A stretch of 64,000 bases of DNA from an uncultured Sulfitobacter sp. (GTDB taxonomy: Bacteria > Pseudomonadota > Alphaproteobacteria > Rhodobacterales > Rhodobacteraceae), in assembly GCA_947501805.1 (NCBI GenBank), contig CANMXJ010000009.1:119914-183913 (forward strand), read 5' to 3'. Shown piece by piece: positions 35,878 to 46,800 of this stretch. The notes below the pieces were generated by a model. That model did no database searches, was not told the origin of the DNA, and worked only from the letters and a program-made list of their open reading frames with translations. The position numbers and the translations under genes are program-made. Every line of letters starts with the position of its first letter. The stretch's first letter is position 1.

Positions 35878-36323
35878 AACTTGATGCGAAATCGCGGACC
35901 GGATGGCGGCAAGGGATCAAACCCTGCTGCCAAATAGACCTTGGCCGCTTCTGCATTTTCAGGATGTGTTCCAACAGTCATAAACCGGCAACCAAGGTCC
36001 CTGGTCAGCCGCATGGACGCATCAATCAACGCACGCCCCACACCACATCTACGCATGTCAGCCCTGACAAACAGATGGTGCATATCCATCCCGCGCACCC
36101 CGAATTGCAACTGCGTCATCGGGCAAAGTGCGGCATACCCGACCAGTCCTTCAACCTGCGCGACAAGCACATAAAGCCACGGGCTTTCGCCGATCGTATC
36201 ATCCCTCAATGCATCAAGCGTCAGTGTCGCCACATCCCCGTGATGCGCCGCAAGCGCAGTGACCATCCTATGCAGGTCGGGCAGGTCGTCTTCCCGAACG
36301 GGCCTAATGGAAATAGCTATCAT
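35874..36323 (-). CDS. GNAT family N-acetyltransferase
   Basis: A 149-residue GNAT protein. The acetyl-CoA-binding motif A is [22 protein letters not shown] (about 81-103), and motif B contains [20 protein letters not shown]. The acceptor substrate cannot be read from the sequence. It is transcribed alone, converging with accA. Confidence 0.85.
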   Translation of the reverse strand: MIAISIRPVREDDLPDLHRMVTALAAHHGDVATLTLDALRDDTIGESPWLYVLVAQVEGLVGYAALCPMTQLQFGVRGMDMHHLFVRADMRRCGVGRALIDASMRLTRDLGCRFMTVGTHPENAEAAKVYLAAGFDPLPPSGPRFRIKF

Positions 36324-36487
36324 GTGGTGCCTCCAGACTGGGTGCCACAGACAACAAAACCGCGCATGTGGCGGCTTTTACTCAGGTTTCAAATGGGAAA
36401 AGGGGCCGCGATCAGGGGAAGCGGCAATAATAGCGGATATGTGCAAACATGATCATAACACCAACATGCAAAACGAAACAGCGCGCG

Positions 36488-37138
36488 TCAACTCACCAAC
36501 ATCCGCAACCCTTGCGTCACGTCAGAGCGTACCGCCAGCCGCAGGCCAGGCTCATCCCCAGCCTTTAATGCCGCGATGATCAAACGGTGAAACTGCGGCG
36601 GTTCCGTCCGGCGCAAACGGCCATACAGCGCGCGCATCGTTGGTCCCATTTGCAACCAGACTGTTTCGGCCATCGCCAGCATCGCAGGTGCCTGTGCGCG
36701 CAGATACAGTGTGCGGTGGAACTCCAGATTTGTTCGTATGTAGGCAACCCCGTCGCCGCGCTGCACCGCTTCGGCGATTGCCCCGTTGATTGTCTGCATC
36801 CGTTCGATCAGTGCCATATGCGCGCGCGGCAAGGCACGGCTGGCCAACTCGACTTCCAGCAAGGCGCGTAACGACGCCAGTTCCTCGATCCTGTCATTGC
36901 TGAGTTCCGGTGTGGAAATACGACCCGAACTCGACATGGTCAGCGCCCCTTCGGCCACCAGACGGCGCACCGATTCGCGTGCAGGAGTCATGGAAACCTC
37001 GTATTCCTTACCAATCCCGCGCAATGTCAGCGCATGCCCCGGCGGCAGATCACCATGCATGATACGCCCGCGCAGGTGCCGGAACACGCGATCATGGGCA
37101 ACTGTGGTGGCTTCGGTGGGACGGGCGGATAAAGGCAT
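36488..37138 (-). CDS. GntR family regulator, FCD (FadR-like) type
   Basis: A 216-residue GntR protein. The winged helix-turn-helix (about 12-78) contains MTPARESVRRLVAEGALTMSSSGRI, and the C-terminal all-helical FCD domain (about 85-210) holds the metal-site residues in LEFHRTLYLRAQ. Such regulators sense small organic acids. It has no obvious target next to it, with GNAT and DUF3140 genes on either side. Confidence 0.87.
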   Translation of the reverse strand: MPLSARPTEATTVAHDRVFRHLRGRIMHGDLPPGHALTLRGIGKEYEVSMTPARESVRRLVAEGALTMSSSGRISTPELSNDRIEELASLRALLEVELASRALPRAHMALIERMQTINGAIAEAVQRGDGVAYIRTNLEFHRTLYLRAQAPAMLAMAETVWLQMGPTMRALYGRLRRTEPPQFHRLIIAALKAGDEPGLRLAVRSDVTQGLRMLVS

Positions 37139-37178
37139 ACCCTCATGTGATCACAAATCAACTCCGCGTCAAGCAGCC

Positions 37179-37514
37179 CTATTTCAGGGGATCATGCCCC
37201 CAGTTCAAAAGCGAATACCGCCAGGCCGATGTCTCTACATCTTCCTGCGGTCCGCCTTGGGACAGATGACGTTTGATATAGCCCACAACTGACGCCATGT
37301 GGTCCCATTGATCCCCGCCCAGATCGTCTTTTTTGGTGCGTTTGATCGTTACAATGCGCCTGCCTGATTTGTGGCCCGTCGATTCACCCCTATCATTGTC
37401 ACCCACGGATTTTGACTCATCCGTGTTCAGCCAGTCCTCCAGTTCTTGCGGGGCCATATTGACCAGCTCTCGCCATTCCTCCCAGATTTCTGATCGTGAT
37501 TTCGAAGATGACAT
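37179..37514 (-). CDS. DUF3140 family protein
   Basis: A 111-residue DUF3140 protein. Conserved stretches are MAPQELEDWLNTDESKSVG, STGHKSGRRIVTIKRTKKDDL and the end WRYSLLNWGHDPLK. The family is small, basic and found in bacteria and some archaea, with a possible DNA-binding role that is unproven. The ATG at 37514 gives the family N-terminus (MSSSKSRSEIWEEW), and AAGGAAGGGAGC precedes it. Confidence 0.87.
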   Translation of the reverse strand: MSSSKSRSEIWEEWRELVNMAPQELEDWLNTDESKSVGDNDRGESTGHKSGRRIVTIKRTKKDDLGGDQWDHMASVVGYIKRHLSQGGPQEDVETSAWRYSLLNWGHDPLK

Positions 37515-37708
37515 TCGAGCGCTCCCTTCCTTACAAAGTTTCTCCCCAACGCACATCCGTAGTAATGGTTCACACCGATGCCCACAAATCGTTCCCAGCG
37601 CCGCAAAAACGCGACGCGTCTATCGGTTTTTTTTAATGTTGGCCTCAACTCAATGCCGGATCGCAGGCTGCAATTGATCACCGCCAGAACCACGGTGTCA
37701 AAGCGCGC

Positions 37709-38395
37709 CTAGAATCGGTAACGGTGCAGATCGCTGCCGTACTTGCGCAACCACGTGCGCGCAGGTTTGTACGTGCCGTAAATCCGCTCGACCTCAGCCC
37801 AAAAGGCCGGCGAGTGGTTCATCTGCGCCAGATGCGCCACCTCATGCGCAGCAACATAATCCAGCACCTCGGGCGGGGCCATAATCAAACGCCACGAAAA
37901 CATCAAACCGCCGTCACTGGTGCACGATCCCCAGCGCGACCGGGTATCGCGCATCGTGATCCGCGCATAGGGTTTGCCCAACAGCGCAGCATAATCGTCA
38001 CATGCCCCTGCCAAACGGTCCCGCGCCACTTCGCGCAGGTACGCACCCAGCCGTTTTCCAACCCGTTCATCCGGTCCCGGCACAGCAACTTCGTCCTGTC
38101 CGATCAATACCTTACGTCCTTTTCCCGATACAACCGTCAACATCTGCCCACCAACAGGCAACTGAACGCCCGGCGCAACGTCAACGTCAACACCACGCGC
38201 TTCAAGATGCTTCCTGATCCAGTCTTCCTTGGTTTGCGCAAAGGCCATCGCCTCACGCTCCGCCAGCTTTGTGGGAATGGTTAACGTGACCCGCCCGTCC
38301 AGTCGCGATATCCGCAAGGTGATCCGCCGCGCACGTGCTGAACGGCGCAGGATCAACGGGATCGGGGGATTGCCGGGAAGGACGGTCTCGCGCAC
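37709..38395 (-). CDS. YgjP/M48-type metal-dependent hydrolase
   Basis: A 228-residue SprT-like/DUF45 protein. The zinc site is AAHEVAHLAQMNHSPAFW (182-199) with His184, Glu185 and His188, and the strongly conserved MRDTRSRWGSCTSDGGLMFSWRLIMAP precedes it. The family includes E. coli YgjP. It is cytoplasmic with no signal peptide; a protease activity is likely but the substrate is unknown. It is divergent from the TIGR02300 gene. Confidence 0.88.
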   Translation of the reverse strand: MRETVLPGNPPIPLILRRSARARRITLRISRLDGRVTLTIPTKLAEREAMAFAQTKEDWIRKHLEARGVDVDVAPGVQLPVGGQMLTVVSGKGRKVLIGQDEVAVPGPDERVGKRLGAYLREVARDRLAGACDDYAALLGKPYARITMRDTRSRWGSCTSDGGLMFSWRLIMAPPEVLDYVAAHEVAHLAQMNHSPAFWAEVERIYGTYKPARTWLRKYGSDLHRYRF

Positions 38396-38509
38396 GTGGG
38401 GCTCTCATGGATCAGATGGGGGCTAAAGCCTTTGACAGTCTCCCCCTCATATGGCACTCGGACTGAATCATCTACCATACAAACGCAATTTACCAAGAAG
38501 GGGTGTTTC

Positions 38510-38839
38510 ATGCCCAATGAAGAATGGGGAACCAAACGCCTTTGCCCGACCTCGGGCAAGCGGTTCTACGACCTGAACAAAGATCCCATCGTCAGCCCTT
38601 ATACTGGCGAAGTGCTGACCGTCGACGCATCCAAATCGCGGATGATCGCAGCGGACGCCGAAGACGCCGTAACAGCCAAGGCAAAAGAGGCCGAGGAAGA
38701 GGATGAAGTGATCCTCGATGATGCGGATGATGTTGATGTAGATCTCGACGATGATATCCTTGATGATGACGACGACGACGATGATACAGTACCGCTGGAT
38801 GACCTCGCCGACGTCGCCGCACCAGACGACGATAGCTAA
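38510..38839 (+). CDS. TIGR02300 family acidic protein
   Basis: A 109-residue alphaproteobacterial protein. The conserved N-terminus is EWGTKRLCPTSGKRFYDLNK followed by PIVSPYTGE. The C-terminal half is almost entirely acidic, with a run of eight Asp at about 86-93, and is probably disordered. The function is unknown. AAGAAGGGGTGTTTC precedes the ATG at 38510, which decides the start. Confidence 0.88.
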   Translation: MPNEEWGTKRLCPTSGKRFYDLNKDPIVSPYTGEVLTVDASKSRMIAADAEDAVTAKAKEAEEEDEVILDDADDVDVDLDDDILDDDDDDDDTVPLDDLADVAAPDDDS

Positions 38840-38847
38840 CAACTGCA

Positions 38848-38880
38848 AGGGCGGGCTTATTTTTCGCTTGAACCCGCCCT
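38848..38880 (+). terminator. Hairpin after the TIGR02300 gene
   Basis: AGGGCGGG-type arm at 38848-38858 pairs with 38871-38880 around a 12-base A+T-rich loop. No long T-run follows, so strength is uncertain. Confidence 0.5.
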
Positions 38881-38927
38881 CGCATGCGCTTAATGACGCG
38901 CCACCAACCCTAAGCATCTTGCTTATC

Positions 38928-39003
38928 GGGGCATTAGCTCAGCTGGGAGAGCGCCTGCATGGCATGCAGGAGGTCAGCGGTTCGATCCCGCTATGCTCCA
39001 CCA
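38928..39003 (+). tRNA. tRNA-Ala (GGC)
   Basis: A 76-base cloverleaf with encoded CCA. The acceptor stem is GGGGCAT with ATGCTCC, the D-arm is GCTCAGCTGGGAGAGC, the anticodon stem CCTGC/GCAGG closes the loop ATGGCAT (anticodon GGC, reading GCC), and the T-arm contains TTCGATC. It is a single gene not linked to rRNA. Confidence 0.97.
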
Positions 39004-39177
39004 TTTCTTTCATAAATGATGGTCGACGTTTGTTCCCTCCTGGGCTGACAGACGCACGCATACTTCGCAGCCATTCTGGGTCAGCGGCTCATTTCCGCGA
39101 TCAATGTCAGGACACCCCTATAAAAGCCAACTACGTTAAAGTTCTTTCATATCATCAGCTACAAAAGCAGCCTCGCA

Positions 39178-40392
39178 TCAAACCACCACCGCTTTCTTTA
39201 GTGCGCCATAGCTGGTGATTCCGCGCAGCCCGCTAAACGCAGCAGCAAGGAATGACAGCCCAAAACCTATCACCACCAACCCCAAACCTATCTGCGGTGA
39301 AGTCGCGCCAACGACACCTCCCGCGATAAGCGCGGCCAACGGGCGCACGCCATAAATCGTTGTCTGGATCACTGCATTGACCCGCCCCAACATATTCACC
39401 GGCGACACGATCTGGCGGACCGAGTTCTGCGCGATCAACCACATCGACGGGCCAAACCCCAGCAGGACAAAAGCCGCGTAAATCACAAACACCGACACCC
39501 CGACCGGCGTCAGAAACAACACCAATGCGGATAACAAAGAACATGCCGGCCCGAACAGAAGTACAAAGTTCGGTGGCATCTGGTCGACAAACATTCTGCT
39601 CACCCAAGACCCGCCAATGGCCCCCACACCAAAAGCTGCCAGCGCGATGCCAAACACCCCCTCGTCCACCTGCAAGACATCCCGAATGAACGGCACCATG
39701 CTCACCAGCAATGCCGAAAACGCGAAATTCCAAAAAATTGCACACAGGGAAATCGCCCGCAGTAGATTATTGCGGATTACAAAACGACCGCCCTCTGCAA
39801 TCCGTCGAAAAACATTTTGCTTTTCGTTTTTTGGCACCACGTCAAAACGGGGCAGCCGAAGTGTGAAAACCAAAGCCAACGCTGCGCCAAAGGTTGCTGC
39901 CGGAAACATCCAACCTGTAGAGGCGGTCGATATCACTATTCCGATACACAAAGGCACCGCAAAAGAATTTAACGCACGCGGTAATTCTATGCTCGCATTG
40001 GCTGTGCCCAACTCAGTCGGCTCCACCACCTTGGGCAAGATCGAAAGCGTGGTGAGCGTGAACAGAACCACGCCAAACCCCGCAACTGTTATGCAGACCC
40101 CGAACCAGAACAAACTGCCCAGAAGAACTGCCGTGCCTGCCCCTGCAAAGCCGATCAAAGACACCAACGTGGCGCAAATCACCAATGTACGCTGCTGCGC
40201 ATTATCCACCAGAATGCCAAAAGGAATCGACCCCAACAGATGCGCCATCGACTGACAGGCGATCAGCAAACCAATAACCTCGGCGGGCGCCTGAAAAACC
40301 AACGCCGCAATCAACGGCACCGACACAAGTGCAATCTGGTCTGCGAAATGGATACCAAACGCAGCCCCCATCAATCTTTCAATAACTGACAT
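39178..40392 (-). CDS. MFS transporter
   Basis: A 404-residue membrane protein with about 10-12 hydrophobic segments. The loop 2-3 motif appears as GSIPFGILVDNAQQRTLVI (about 59-77), typical of the major facilitator superfamily, and the middle cytoplasmic loop is basic (FDVVPKNEKQNVFRRIAEGGRF). It resembles the small-molecule exporters of the enterobactin exporter EntS type. The substrate is unknown. The start MSVIERLMGAAFG at 40392 is chosen; upstream codons enter the promoter region shared with selU. Confidence 0.85.
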   Translation of the reverse strand: MSVIERLMGAAFGIHFADQIALVSVPLIAALVFQAPAEVIGLLIACQSMAHLLGSIPFGILVDNAQQRTLVICATLVSLIGFAGAGTAVLLGSLFWFGVCITVAGFGVVLFTLTTLSILPKVVEPTELGTANASIELPRALNSFAVPLCIGIVISTASTGWMFPAATFGAALALVFTLRLPRFDVVPKNEKQNVFRRIAEGGRFVIRNNLLRAISLCAIFWNFAFSALLVSMVPFIRDVLQVDEGVFGIALAAFGVGAIGGSWVSRMFVDQMPPNFVLLFGPACSLLSALVLFLTPVGVSVFVIYAAFVLLGFGPSMWLIAQNSVRQIVSPVNMLGRVNAVIQTTIYGVRPLAALIAGGVVGATSPQIGLGLVVIGFGLSFLAAAFSGLRGITSYGALKKAVVV

Positions 40393-40549
40393 GCATGGTC
40401 CTCTCGATGCTTTGGCCCACACCTAAGGGGCCACTGGCCTCAACTCGACCCGAAACATGCGCGAAGCAATCAGCAGGCCGAACAGCTACCTCTTCCCTCT
40501 GCCCCCCAAGACCCGTTAGAGAAGCATCAATGCGCCTGAAAGGCTCCTG

Positions 40550-41596
40550 ATGACCCCATTCACCCTTACCAGTCTGGTTGCCCTTCAAGACCTGAGCGTC
40601 GATACCATCATCGATGTGCGCGCACCTGCCGAGTTTGCCGAGGATCACTTGCCCGGCGCGATTAACCTTCCTGTCCTCAGCGATGCACAGCGCGCCGAAG
40701 TCGGCACGATCTACACGCAGGACAGCCCGTTCAAAGCCCGCAAGATCGGCGGCGCACTGGTCGCACAGAATACCGCCATGCACTTGCAAGGCCCGCTGGC
40801 TGACAACGACGGTGCATGGCAACCACTGGTTTATTGCTGGCGCGGCGGGCAACGTTCCGGTGCCTTTGCGACAATCCTCGATCAGGTCGGCTGGCGCGTT
40901 CAGCTTCTCAAGGGCGGGTATCAAAGCTATCGCCGCGCCGTTGTAAAAACCCTCTACGAAGATACGCTACCGCACCGCCTGACGTTGATTGATGGCGGCA
41001 CCGGCACAGCCAAGACTGCGCTCTTGCACCAACTTGCCGAACAAGGCGCACAGGTACTCGATCTCGAAGGCATCGCCGGACACCGCGGATCGCTCTTTGG
41101 CAGCCTGACGGCCGCGCAACCCGCGCAAAAAATGTTTGAAAGCCGCATCGCCTCTGCCCTTGCCACACTCGACCCGGACAAGATCACATTCGTTGAGGCC
41201 GAAAGCAGCAAGATCGGCGAGCGCATGCTGCCACCATCTCTTTGGGCGCTGATGATTGAAGCTCCCCGCATCCACATCACGGCCCCACTGGAGGCCCGCA
41301 GCCGTTTCCTTTGCCGCGCCTATTCCGATCTGACGCAAGACAAAGAAACCCTCAGCGACCTGCTCGACAAGCTACGCCCCTACCACTCCGCCGCTCGGAT
41401 CGCCAGGTGGCATGAACAGGCGCAAAGCGGTGATTGGCAGACCTTGGCCGCAGGGCTAATCGCAGAACACTACGACCCGCGCTATGCGAAATCCGCCACT
41501 GATCGGAACGACGCGGTGTACCGCATCGAGGTTTGCGACCTCAACGACGATACGCTTGCACAAACCGCCGCAACCCTGCACGCAAAGTTCAGCTGA
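40550..41596 (+). CDS. mnmH: tRNA 2-selenouridine synthase (SelU/MnmH)
   Basis: A 348-residue protein. The N-terminal rhodanese domain carries the catalytic cysteine in VYCWRGGQRSG (Cys96), and the C-terminal P-loop domain has IDGGTGTAKTAL (147-158). The enzyme changes 2-thiouridine to 2-selenouridine at the wobble position of Lys, Glu and Gln tRNAs with selenophosphate. Its 3' end overlaps that of the SelD fusion gene by eight bases, so donor and user of selenophosphate are convergent neighbours. No selA or selB is seen here. Confidence 0.94.
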   Translation: MTPFTLTSLVALQDLSVDTIIDVRAPAEFAEDHLPGAINLPVLSDAQRAEVGTIYTQDSPFKARKIGGALVAQNTAMHLQGPLADNDGAWQPLVYCWRGGQRSGAFATILDQVGWRVQLLKGGYQSYRRAVVKTLYEDTLPHRLTLIDGGTGTAKTALLHQLAEQGAQVLDLEGIAGHRGSLFGSLTAAQPAQKMFESRIASALATLDPDKITFVEAESSKIGERMLPPSLWALMIEAPRIHITAPLEARSRFLCRAYSDLTQDKETLSDLLDKLRPYHSAARIARWHEQAQSGDWQTLAAGLIAEHYDPRYAKSATDRNDAVYRIEVCDLNDDTLAQTAATLHAKFS

Positions 41597-43754
41597 GCCG
41601 CACCCTTCCCGTGCCCTTGGATAACCGCCCGATCACATGGCCCGTGCAGTCCTGCGCTTTTAATGCCTTGATCACCCGTACACTTTCCGCCTCGGGCACC
41701 GCGGCCAGCAGCCCGCCCGCCGTTTGCGGATCATAAAGCAACACGTCCTCCAAACCCTCGACCTGTGCGTCCGTCCGGTTCGCGGGCATCAAGGTTGAAG
41801 ACACCCCCAACTCTGACAACGCCCGTGCGCCCGCATAGATCGGAACCGCATCGCGCCACAGCGCAGCATCCAGCCTCGATGCCTCGCAAATCGCACGCAC
41901 ATGACCCGCCAAACCAAACCCCGTCACATCCGTCATCGCATGGGCAACCGGCGTCAACACCACAGCCTCTCGATCCTGCGTCTGTGCCATGATCGCAAGC
42001 GCCGCTGCGACATCGCGGCCATCCGCCTGACCCACCATATCAGCCGCCAATATCACGCCCGACCCGATAGGCCGTGTTAGAATCAAAACATCTCCCGCCT
42101 TGGCTGCCGCAACTGTCAACGGCATTGTCGCTTTGGTCCCTGTCACTGTAAACCCGATGGTCAGTTCCGCGCCCATCGTTGTATGACCACCCACCAGTTG
42201 CGCCCCGGCCGCACCTAAAACCTCGGTTGCAACCTGCGTGATCTCTGCCAACGTCCGAGCCTGCAAATCTGCTGACATCTGCGGCACAACAATCGACGCC
42301 AAAGCGACCTGCGGCTGCGCCCCCATCGCCCAGATGTCACCCAAGGCATGTACCGCCGCGATCCGTGTCATCATCGCCGGATCATCAATCAAACTGCGTA
42401 GATGATCTGTGCTGATCACCTGAAATCCACCACCTATTTGACGCAGCACCGCGGCATCATCCCCCGCCCCCGTCACAACGTCACCACTCCCCGGCGCAAT
42501 CATCTGCAACGCACCCGACAACACCCCACGCCCCACCTTGGCTCCACATCCACCACATAGCGGTTTCGCCGCCAGCATCTCACTCACACCACTCGCCACG
42601 TCACCCGACACCTTGGGCACCGCCATCTTTGGCAGATCACTCAACCGATCCATAAACGCACGATCAATCCGGTCCTTCCAGCGCCACATAAACGGCCCCG
42701 TCAGAGTAAACCCGAACTTCTCCGCCAGTGCAGATTGCCCACCAAGCGAAATCAACTTCAGGTAATTCTGCTGAGGCCGCCACGTCTTGCGCTGCCCCCC
42801 ACTCAAGGCCGCTCGCAGATTATGTTGCAGTATCGGTGCCGCCCGCACCGCAAACACCCCCGCTTTGGGCCGTGGTGCATGCGGCATCTCCGCACAATCG
42901 CCAACCGCAAACAGGGCATCATCCCCAATCACACCCAGATCAGCACCGATTTTGATAAATCCACCCCGCTGCGGCAAATCCGTCTGCGCAATCCACTTGT
43001 GCGCAAAGGCTCCCGCCGCCCCGACACAGAGCGCTGCTGCCACGGGTTCCTGCCCGCTCAACAAAACCTGATCCGCACAAACCTCGACAACCTTGGCATC
43101 GGTCCGAACCACAACCTCGAGACCCTGCATCGCTGCCAACATCTTTTGTCGCGCACGCTCCCCGACACCGGATATCTGCGGCCCCGCTTCGATCACCGTC
43201 ACCCTAGGCATCACACCCGCATCGCGCAAAGCAAAGGCCATCGCCATTGCCAATTCACACCCCGCGACACCCCCGCCGATCACCGCCACATCCGGCGCAA
43301 TCTGGCCCCGTGCCACCTGCGCCAAAAACGCACGCCAGCGTGCTGCATAGCGATCCAGCGGCTTGGCCCCGATCCCAAACTCGGCAAACCCCGCCAATTC
43401 CATCTCCGCTGTAATCCCAACATCAATGGAAGCCACATCATAAGCCACAGGCCCGCGCCCTTCCAAGACAACCTCCCGCCGCACCCGATCAATCCCGCAC
43501 GCCTTGTCCAAAATCAGCCGCGCGCCTGCATGCCGGCACAACCGCACCAGATCGATCTCCAGCTCGTCGCGCCCATAATGCCCCGCCACATGTCCCGGCA
43601 ACATCCCTGTGTAAGGTGCAGTTGGCCCCGGATTAATCACCGTCACCCGCGCGCCTGGCAACGGGTCCATCCCCCAAGCCTTCAACACCAAAGCATGCGC
43701 GTGCCCGCCCCCAACCAAGACCAGATCACGCGTATAAGGCACTACATTCAACAC
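41589..43754 (-). CDS. selD: FAD-dependent oxidoreductase fused to selenide, water dikinase (SelD)
   Basis: A 721-residue two-domain protein. Residues 1-380 are an NDH-2-like pyridine nucleotide-disulphide oxidoreductase with the FAD motif LVLVGGGHAHALV (11-23), a second dinucleotide motif VAVIGGGVAGCE (157-168) and the FAD-end motif LFAVGDCAEM (281-290). Residues 395-721 are SelD with LCGGCGAKVG (399-408; Cys400, Cys403, Lys406), the ATP-binding GAGDDAAVL and DVTGFGLAGH. It makes selenophosphate from selenide and ATP; the front domain may supply reduced selenium. It is a Cys-type SelD, with no in-frame TGA. Confidence 0.93.
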   Translation of the reverse strand: MLNVVPYTRDLVLVGGGHAHALVLKAWGMDPLPGARVTVINPGPTAPYTGMLPGHVAGHYGRDELEIDLVRLCRHAGARLILDKACGIDRVRREVVLEGRGPVAYDVASIDVGITAEMELAGFAEFGIGAKPLDRYAARWRAFLAQVARGQIAPDVAVIGGGVAGCELAMAMAFALRDAGVMPRVTVIEAGPQISGVGERARQKMLAAMQGLEVVVRTDAKVVEVCADQVLLSGQEPVAAALCVGAAGAFAHKWIAQTDLPQRGGFIKIGADLGVIGDDALFAVGDCAEMPHAPRPKAGVFAVRAAPILQHNLRAALSGGQRKTWRPQQNYLKLISLGGQSALAEKFGFTLTGPFMWRWKDRIDRAFMDRLSDLPKMAVPKVSGDVASGVSEMLAAKPLCGGCGAKVGRGVLSGALQMIAPGSGDVVTGAGDDAAVLRQIGGGFQVISTDHLRSLIDDPAMMTRIAAVHALGDIWAMGAQPQVALASIVVPQMSADLQARTLAEITQVATEVLGAAGAQLVGGHTTMGAELTIGFTVTGTKATMPLTVAAAKAGDVLILTRPIGSGVILAADMVGQADGRDVAAALAIMAQTQDREAVVLTPVAHAMTDVTGFGLAGHVRAICEASRLDAALWRDAVPIYAGARALSELGVSSTLMPANRTDAQVEGLEDVLLYDPQTAGGLLAAVPEAESVRVIKALKAQDCTGHVIGRLSKGTGRVRLS

Positions 43755-43763
43755 TGGCTTATT

Positions 43764-43786
43764 CTCTTTTCGGCTCTAAATCTCGC
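43764..43786 (-). repeat. Diverged member of the intergenic repeat family upstream of selD
   Basis: The sequence CTCTTTTCGGCTCTAAATCT followed by CGC matches the repeat core at about 18 of 23 positions. It lies ten bases before the selD start with its purine end toward the gene, as at dgcA. Confidence 0.45.
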
Positions 43787-43829
43787 GGGAGTTTGAGGGC
43801 AGAGCCCTCATTCAAAAATCAAATCGAAT

Positions 43830-43843
43830 GCGGGCTCGCCCGC
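43830..43843 (-). terminator. Short G+C-rich hairpin after dnaE2
   Basis: GCGGGC (43830-43835) and GCCCGC (43838-43843) can pair with a small loop, followed on the minus strand by a T-rich stretch. It lies 33 bases after the dnaE2 stop. Confidence 0.45.
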
Positions 43844-43875
43844 CCCTTTTGCCTACAGCGACCCCAAGCACACCG

Positions 43876-46800
43876 CTAGTGAAAATCCCGTGACTTCGGG
43901 ATCACCCGCACATCACGCGGATGCCGTCGTCCGCCCACCTGTCCCGCAATCGGATGCGTCGGATGATCGCCGCGCACCGTGATCGCGGGCGTGCGCTCCA
44001 GCGACAAATCATCCAGCCGCTCTGTCCGGTTCTCCAATCGGTCCGCAACCACATGAATAACGCGGCCGTCACTCTGCACCCGTCCATGCACCACCAACAG
44101 TCGCGCCTGCATGATGACACTGCGAAAATGCGCAAACAGTTTTGGCCAAATGACCAAATTCGCGACGCCCCCCTCATCCTCCAACGTGATAAAACAAACC
44201 CCTTTCGCCGATCCCGGCTTCTGCCGCACCAACACCAAACCCGCCAAAGACACCTTTTGCCCATGCCGCATCCCCGGCAAGTCCTCCGCACAGGAAAACC
44301 CCTTCTTGCGCAAACTCCCCCGAAAAAATGACATCGGATGCGCCTTTAGTGACAGCCTGAGCGTCTGATAATCCGCCACCACATGCTCCGCCTGCGGCAT
44401 CACTGGCAAAGCCACCACGGGTTCCGCCCCCTCATCTCCCGCCTCTGCATGCTCGAAAATCGGCAAGGCCGGCGCGTCCTTCAGCCCCTGTGCCTGCCAA
44501 AGCGCTTGGCGGCGATCAATTCCCATATTGCGCATCGCATCCGCCGCCGCCAAGCGCCGCACGGCCCCTCGGTCCAGCTTTGCGCGCGCCTTCAAATCCG
44601 CCACATCCTTGAAGGGTTCATCCCGCGCCGCAACAACGCGATGCGCCGCCTCAACCCGCATCCCGTCCACCTGCCGCATCCCGAGGCGAAGGGCAAAACC
44701 ACCCCCGCAAGGTTCCAGCGTGCAATCCCAATCCGAAAAATCTACATCCACCCCGCGCACCTCAACGCCGTGTTCCTTGGCATCGCGCACAATCTGCGCA
44801 GGCGCGTAAAACCCCATCGGCTGCGAATTCAACAGCGCACAGGCAAAGGCCGCCGGATAATGGCACTTCATCCAGCTCGACACATAGACCAACTTCGCAA
44901 AACTCGCCGCATGGCTCTCGGGAAAGCCATACTCCCCGAACCCCTTGATCTGGTCAAAACACCTTTGCGCAAACTCGGGATCATACCCGCGTTCGCTCAT
45001 CCGACCGACCATCTTTTGTTGCAGCAATTCAATCGTCCCGCGTGATCGAAACGTCGCCATCGCCTTGCGTAACTCATTGGCTTCTTTCGGCGAAAACTTG
45101 GCCGCATCAATCGCAATCTTTATCGCCTGCTCCTGAAAGATCGGCACCCCCAACGTCCGCCCCACAATCTTGAGCAATTCATCCTGCGGATGCCCCGGCC
45201 CCGGCGCGGGATATGACACCCCTTCCATCCCCTGCCGCCGGCGCAAAAACGGATGCACCATATCACCTTGAATAGGTCCGGGCCGCACAATCGCAACCTC
45301 GATCACCAAATCATAGAAAGTACGCGGCCGCAGCTTGGGCAACATCGCCATCTGCGCACGGCTTTCGACCTGAAACACGCCCAAGCTATCGCCCGCACAG
45401 AGCATATCATAGGTATCCACATCCTCTGACGGCACAGACGCCAGATCATAATCCCGCTCGTAATGTGCGCGTAGCAGATCAAAACATTTGGCAATGCAGG
45501 TCAGCATCCCCAGCGCCAGAATATCGACTTTGAAGATGCCCAGCGCGTCGATATCATCCTTGTCCCACTCGATAAAAGACCGCTCCGGCATTGCGCCATT
45601 GCCAATCGGCACCATCTCCGTCAACGGCCTTTCGGTCAGGATAAACCCGCCCACATGCTGCGATAAATGCCTTGGCATCCCCGTCATTTCCCGCGCCAAC
45701 AGGATCACTTTACGCAAATACGGATCACTCAAATCCATGCCCGCGTCCTTCACCCGCTCATCCCCCATCGACCCTTCAAAACTGCCCCAAACCGTCCCCG
45801 CCAGTTTACTGGTCACATCGTCCGACAGGCCCATCGCCTTACCCACCTCGCGAATGGCCGAGCGTGGCCGATAGTGGATCACCGTCGCACAAAGCCCCGC
45901 CCTTTCCCGCCCGTACTTGTGATACATGTATTGAATGACTTCCTCACGCCGCTCATGTTCGAAATCCACATCAATATCAGGGGGTTCATCGCGTTCCTCG
46001 CTCAAAAACCGCTCGAACAAAACATCATGTTCTTCAGGGTCCACCGCCGTCACACCCAGACAAAAACACACCGCAGAATTCGCCGCAGACCCGCGCCCTT
46101 GACACAAAATTGGAGGCGAAGCCTCCTCCCGCGCGAACCTCACAATATCGTTGATGGTCAAAAAATACCGCGCAATCCCCTTGGAGCGGATCAACGCAAA
46201 TTCCTTCTCGATAATCGCCTTCGTTTCTGGTGACACACCATCCGGATAGCGTTTTGCCGCGCCCTCCCAAGTCAGCCGCTCCAACTCCTCCTGCGCAGTG
46301 CGCCCTTCCGGTTCAATCTCATGCGGATACTCGTATTTCAGATCATCGAGCGAGAATGTACAGGCATCCGCCACCTCCCGCGTCGCCCAGACCGCGTGGG
46401 GCCAAGCGGCAAACAACCGGCACATTTCGCTGGGCGATTTCAAATACCGCTCCGCATTCGCCTCCAGCAAAAACCCTGCTGTATCAATGGTGCGCCCTTC
46501 CCGAATACAGGTCATCACGTCCTGCAAAGGCCGCCTTTGCGGCCCGTGATACAGCACATCATTCGTCGCCAATATCCCCAGCCCATGCTCACGGGCGATC
46601 CGGTCCAACCGCCCGATCCGCGCCACATCGTCCCCACGATACAAATACGCCGCCCCGATATGTTTGAGCGTCGGCAGCGCGGCCACAAGCCGAGGCAACC
46701 CCGCCTCGAACACCGCCAAAGCCGCAGGCGGCATCACGATCAACTGCACACCTTCACTGTGCGCCGCCACCATCTCCAACGTCAGATGTGTCTCGCCTTT

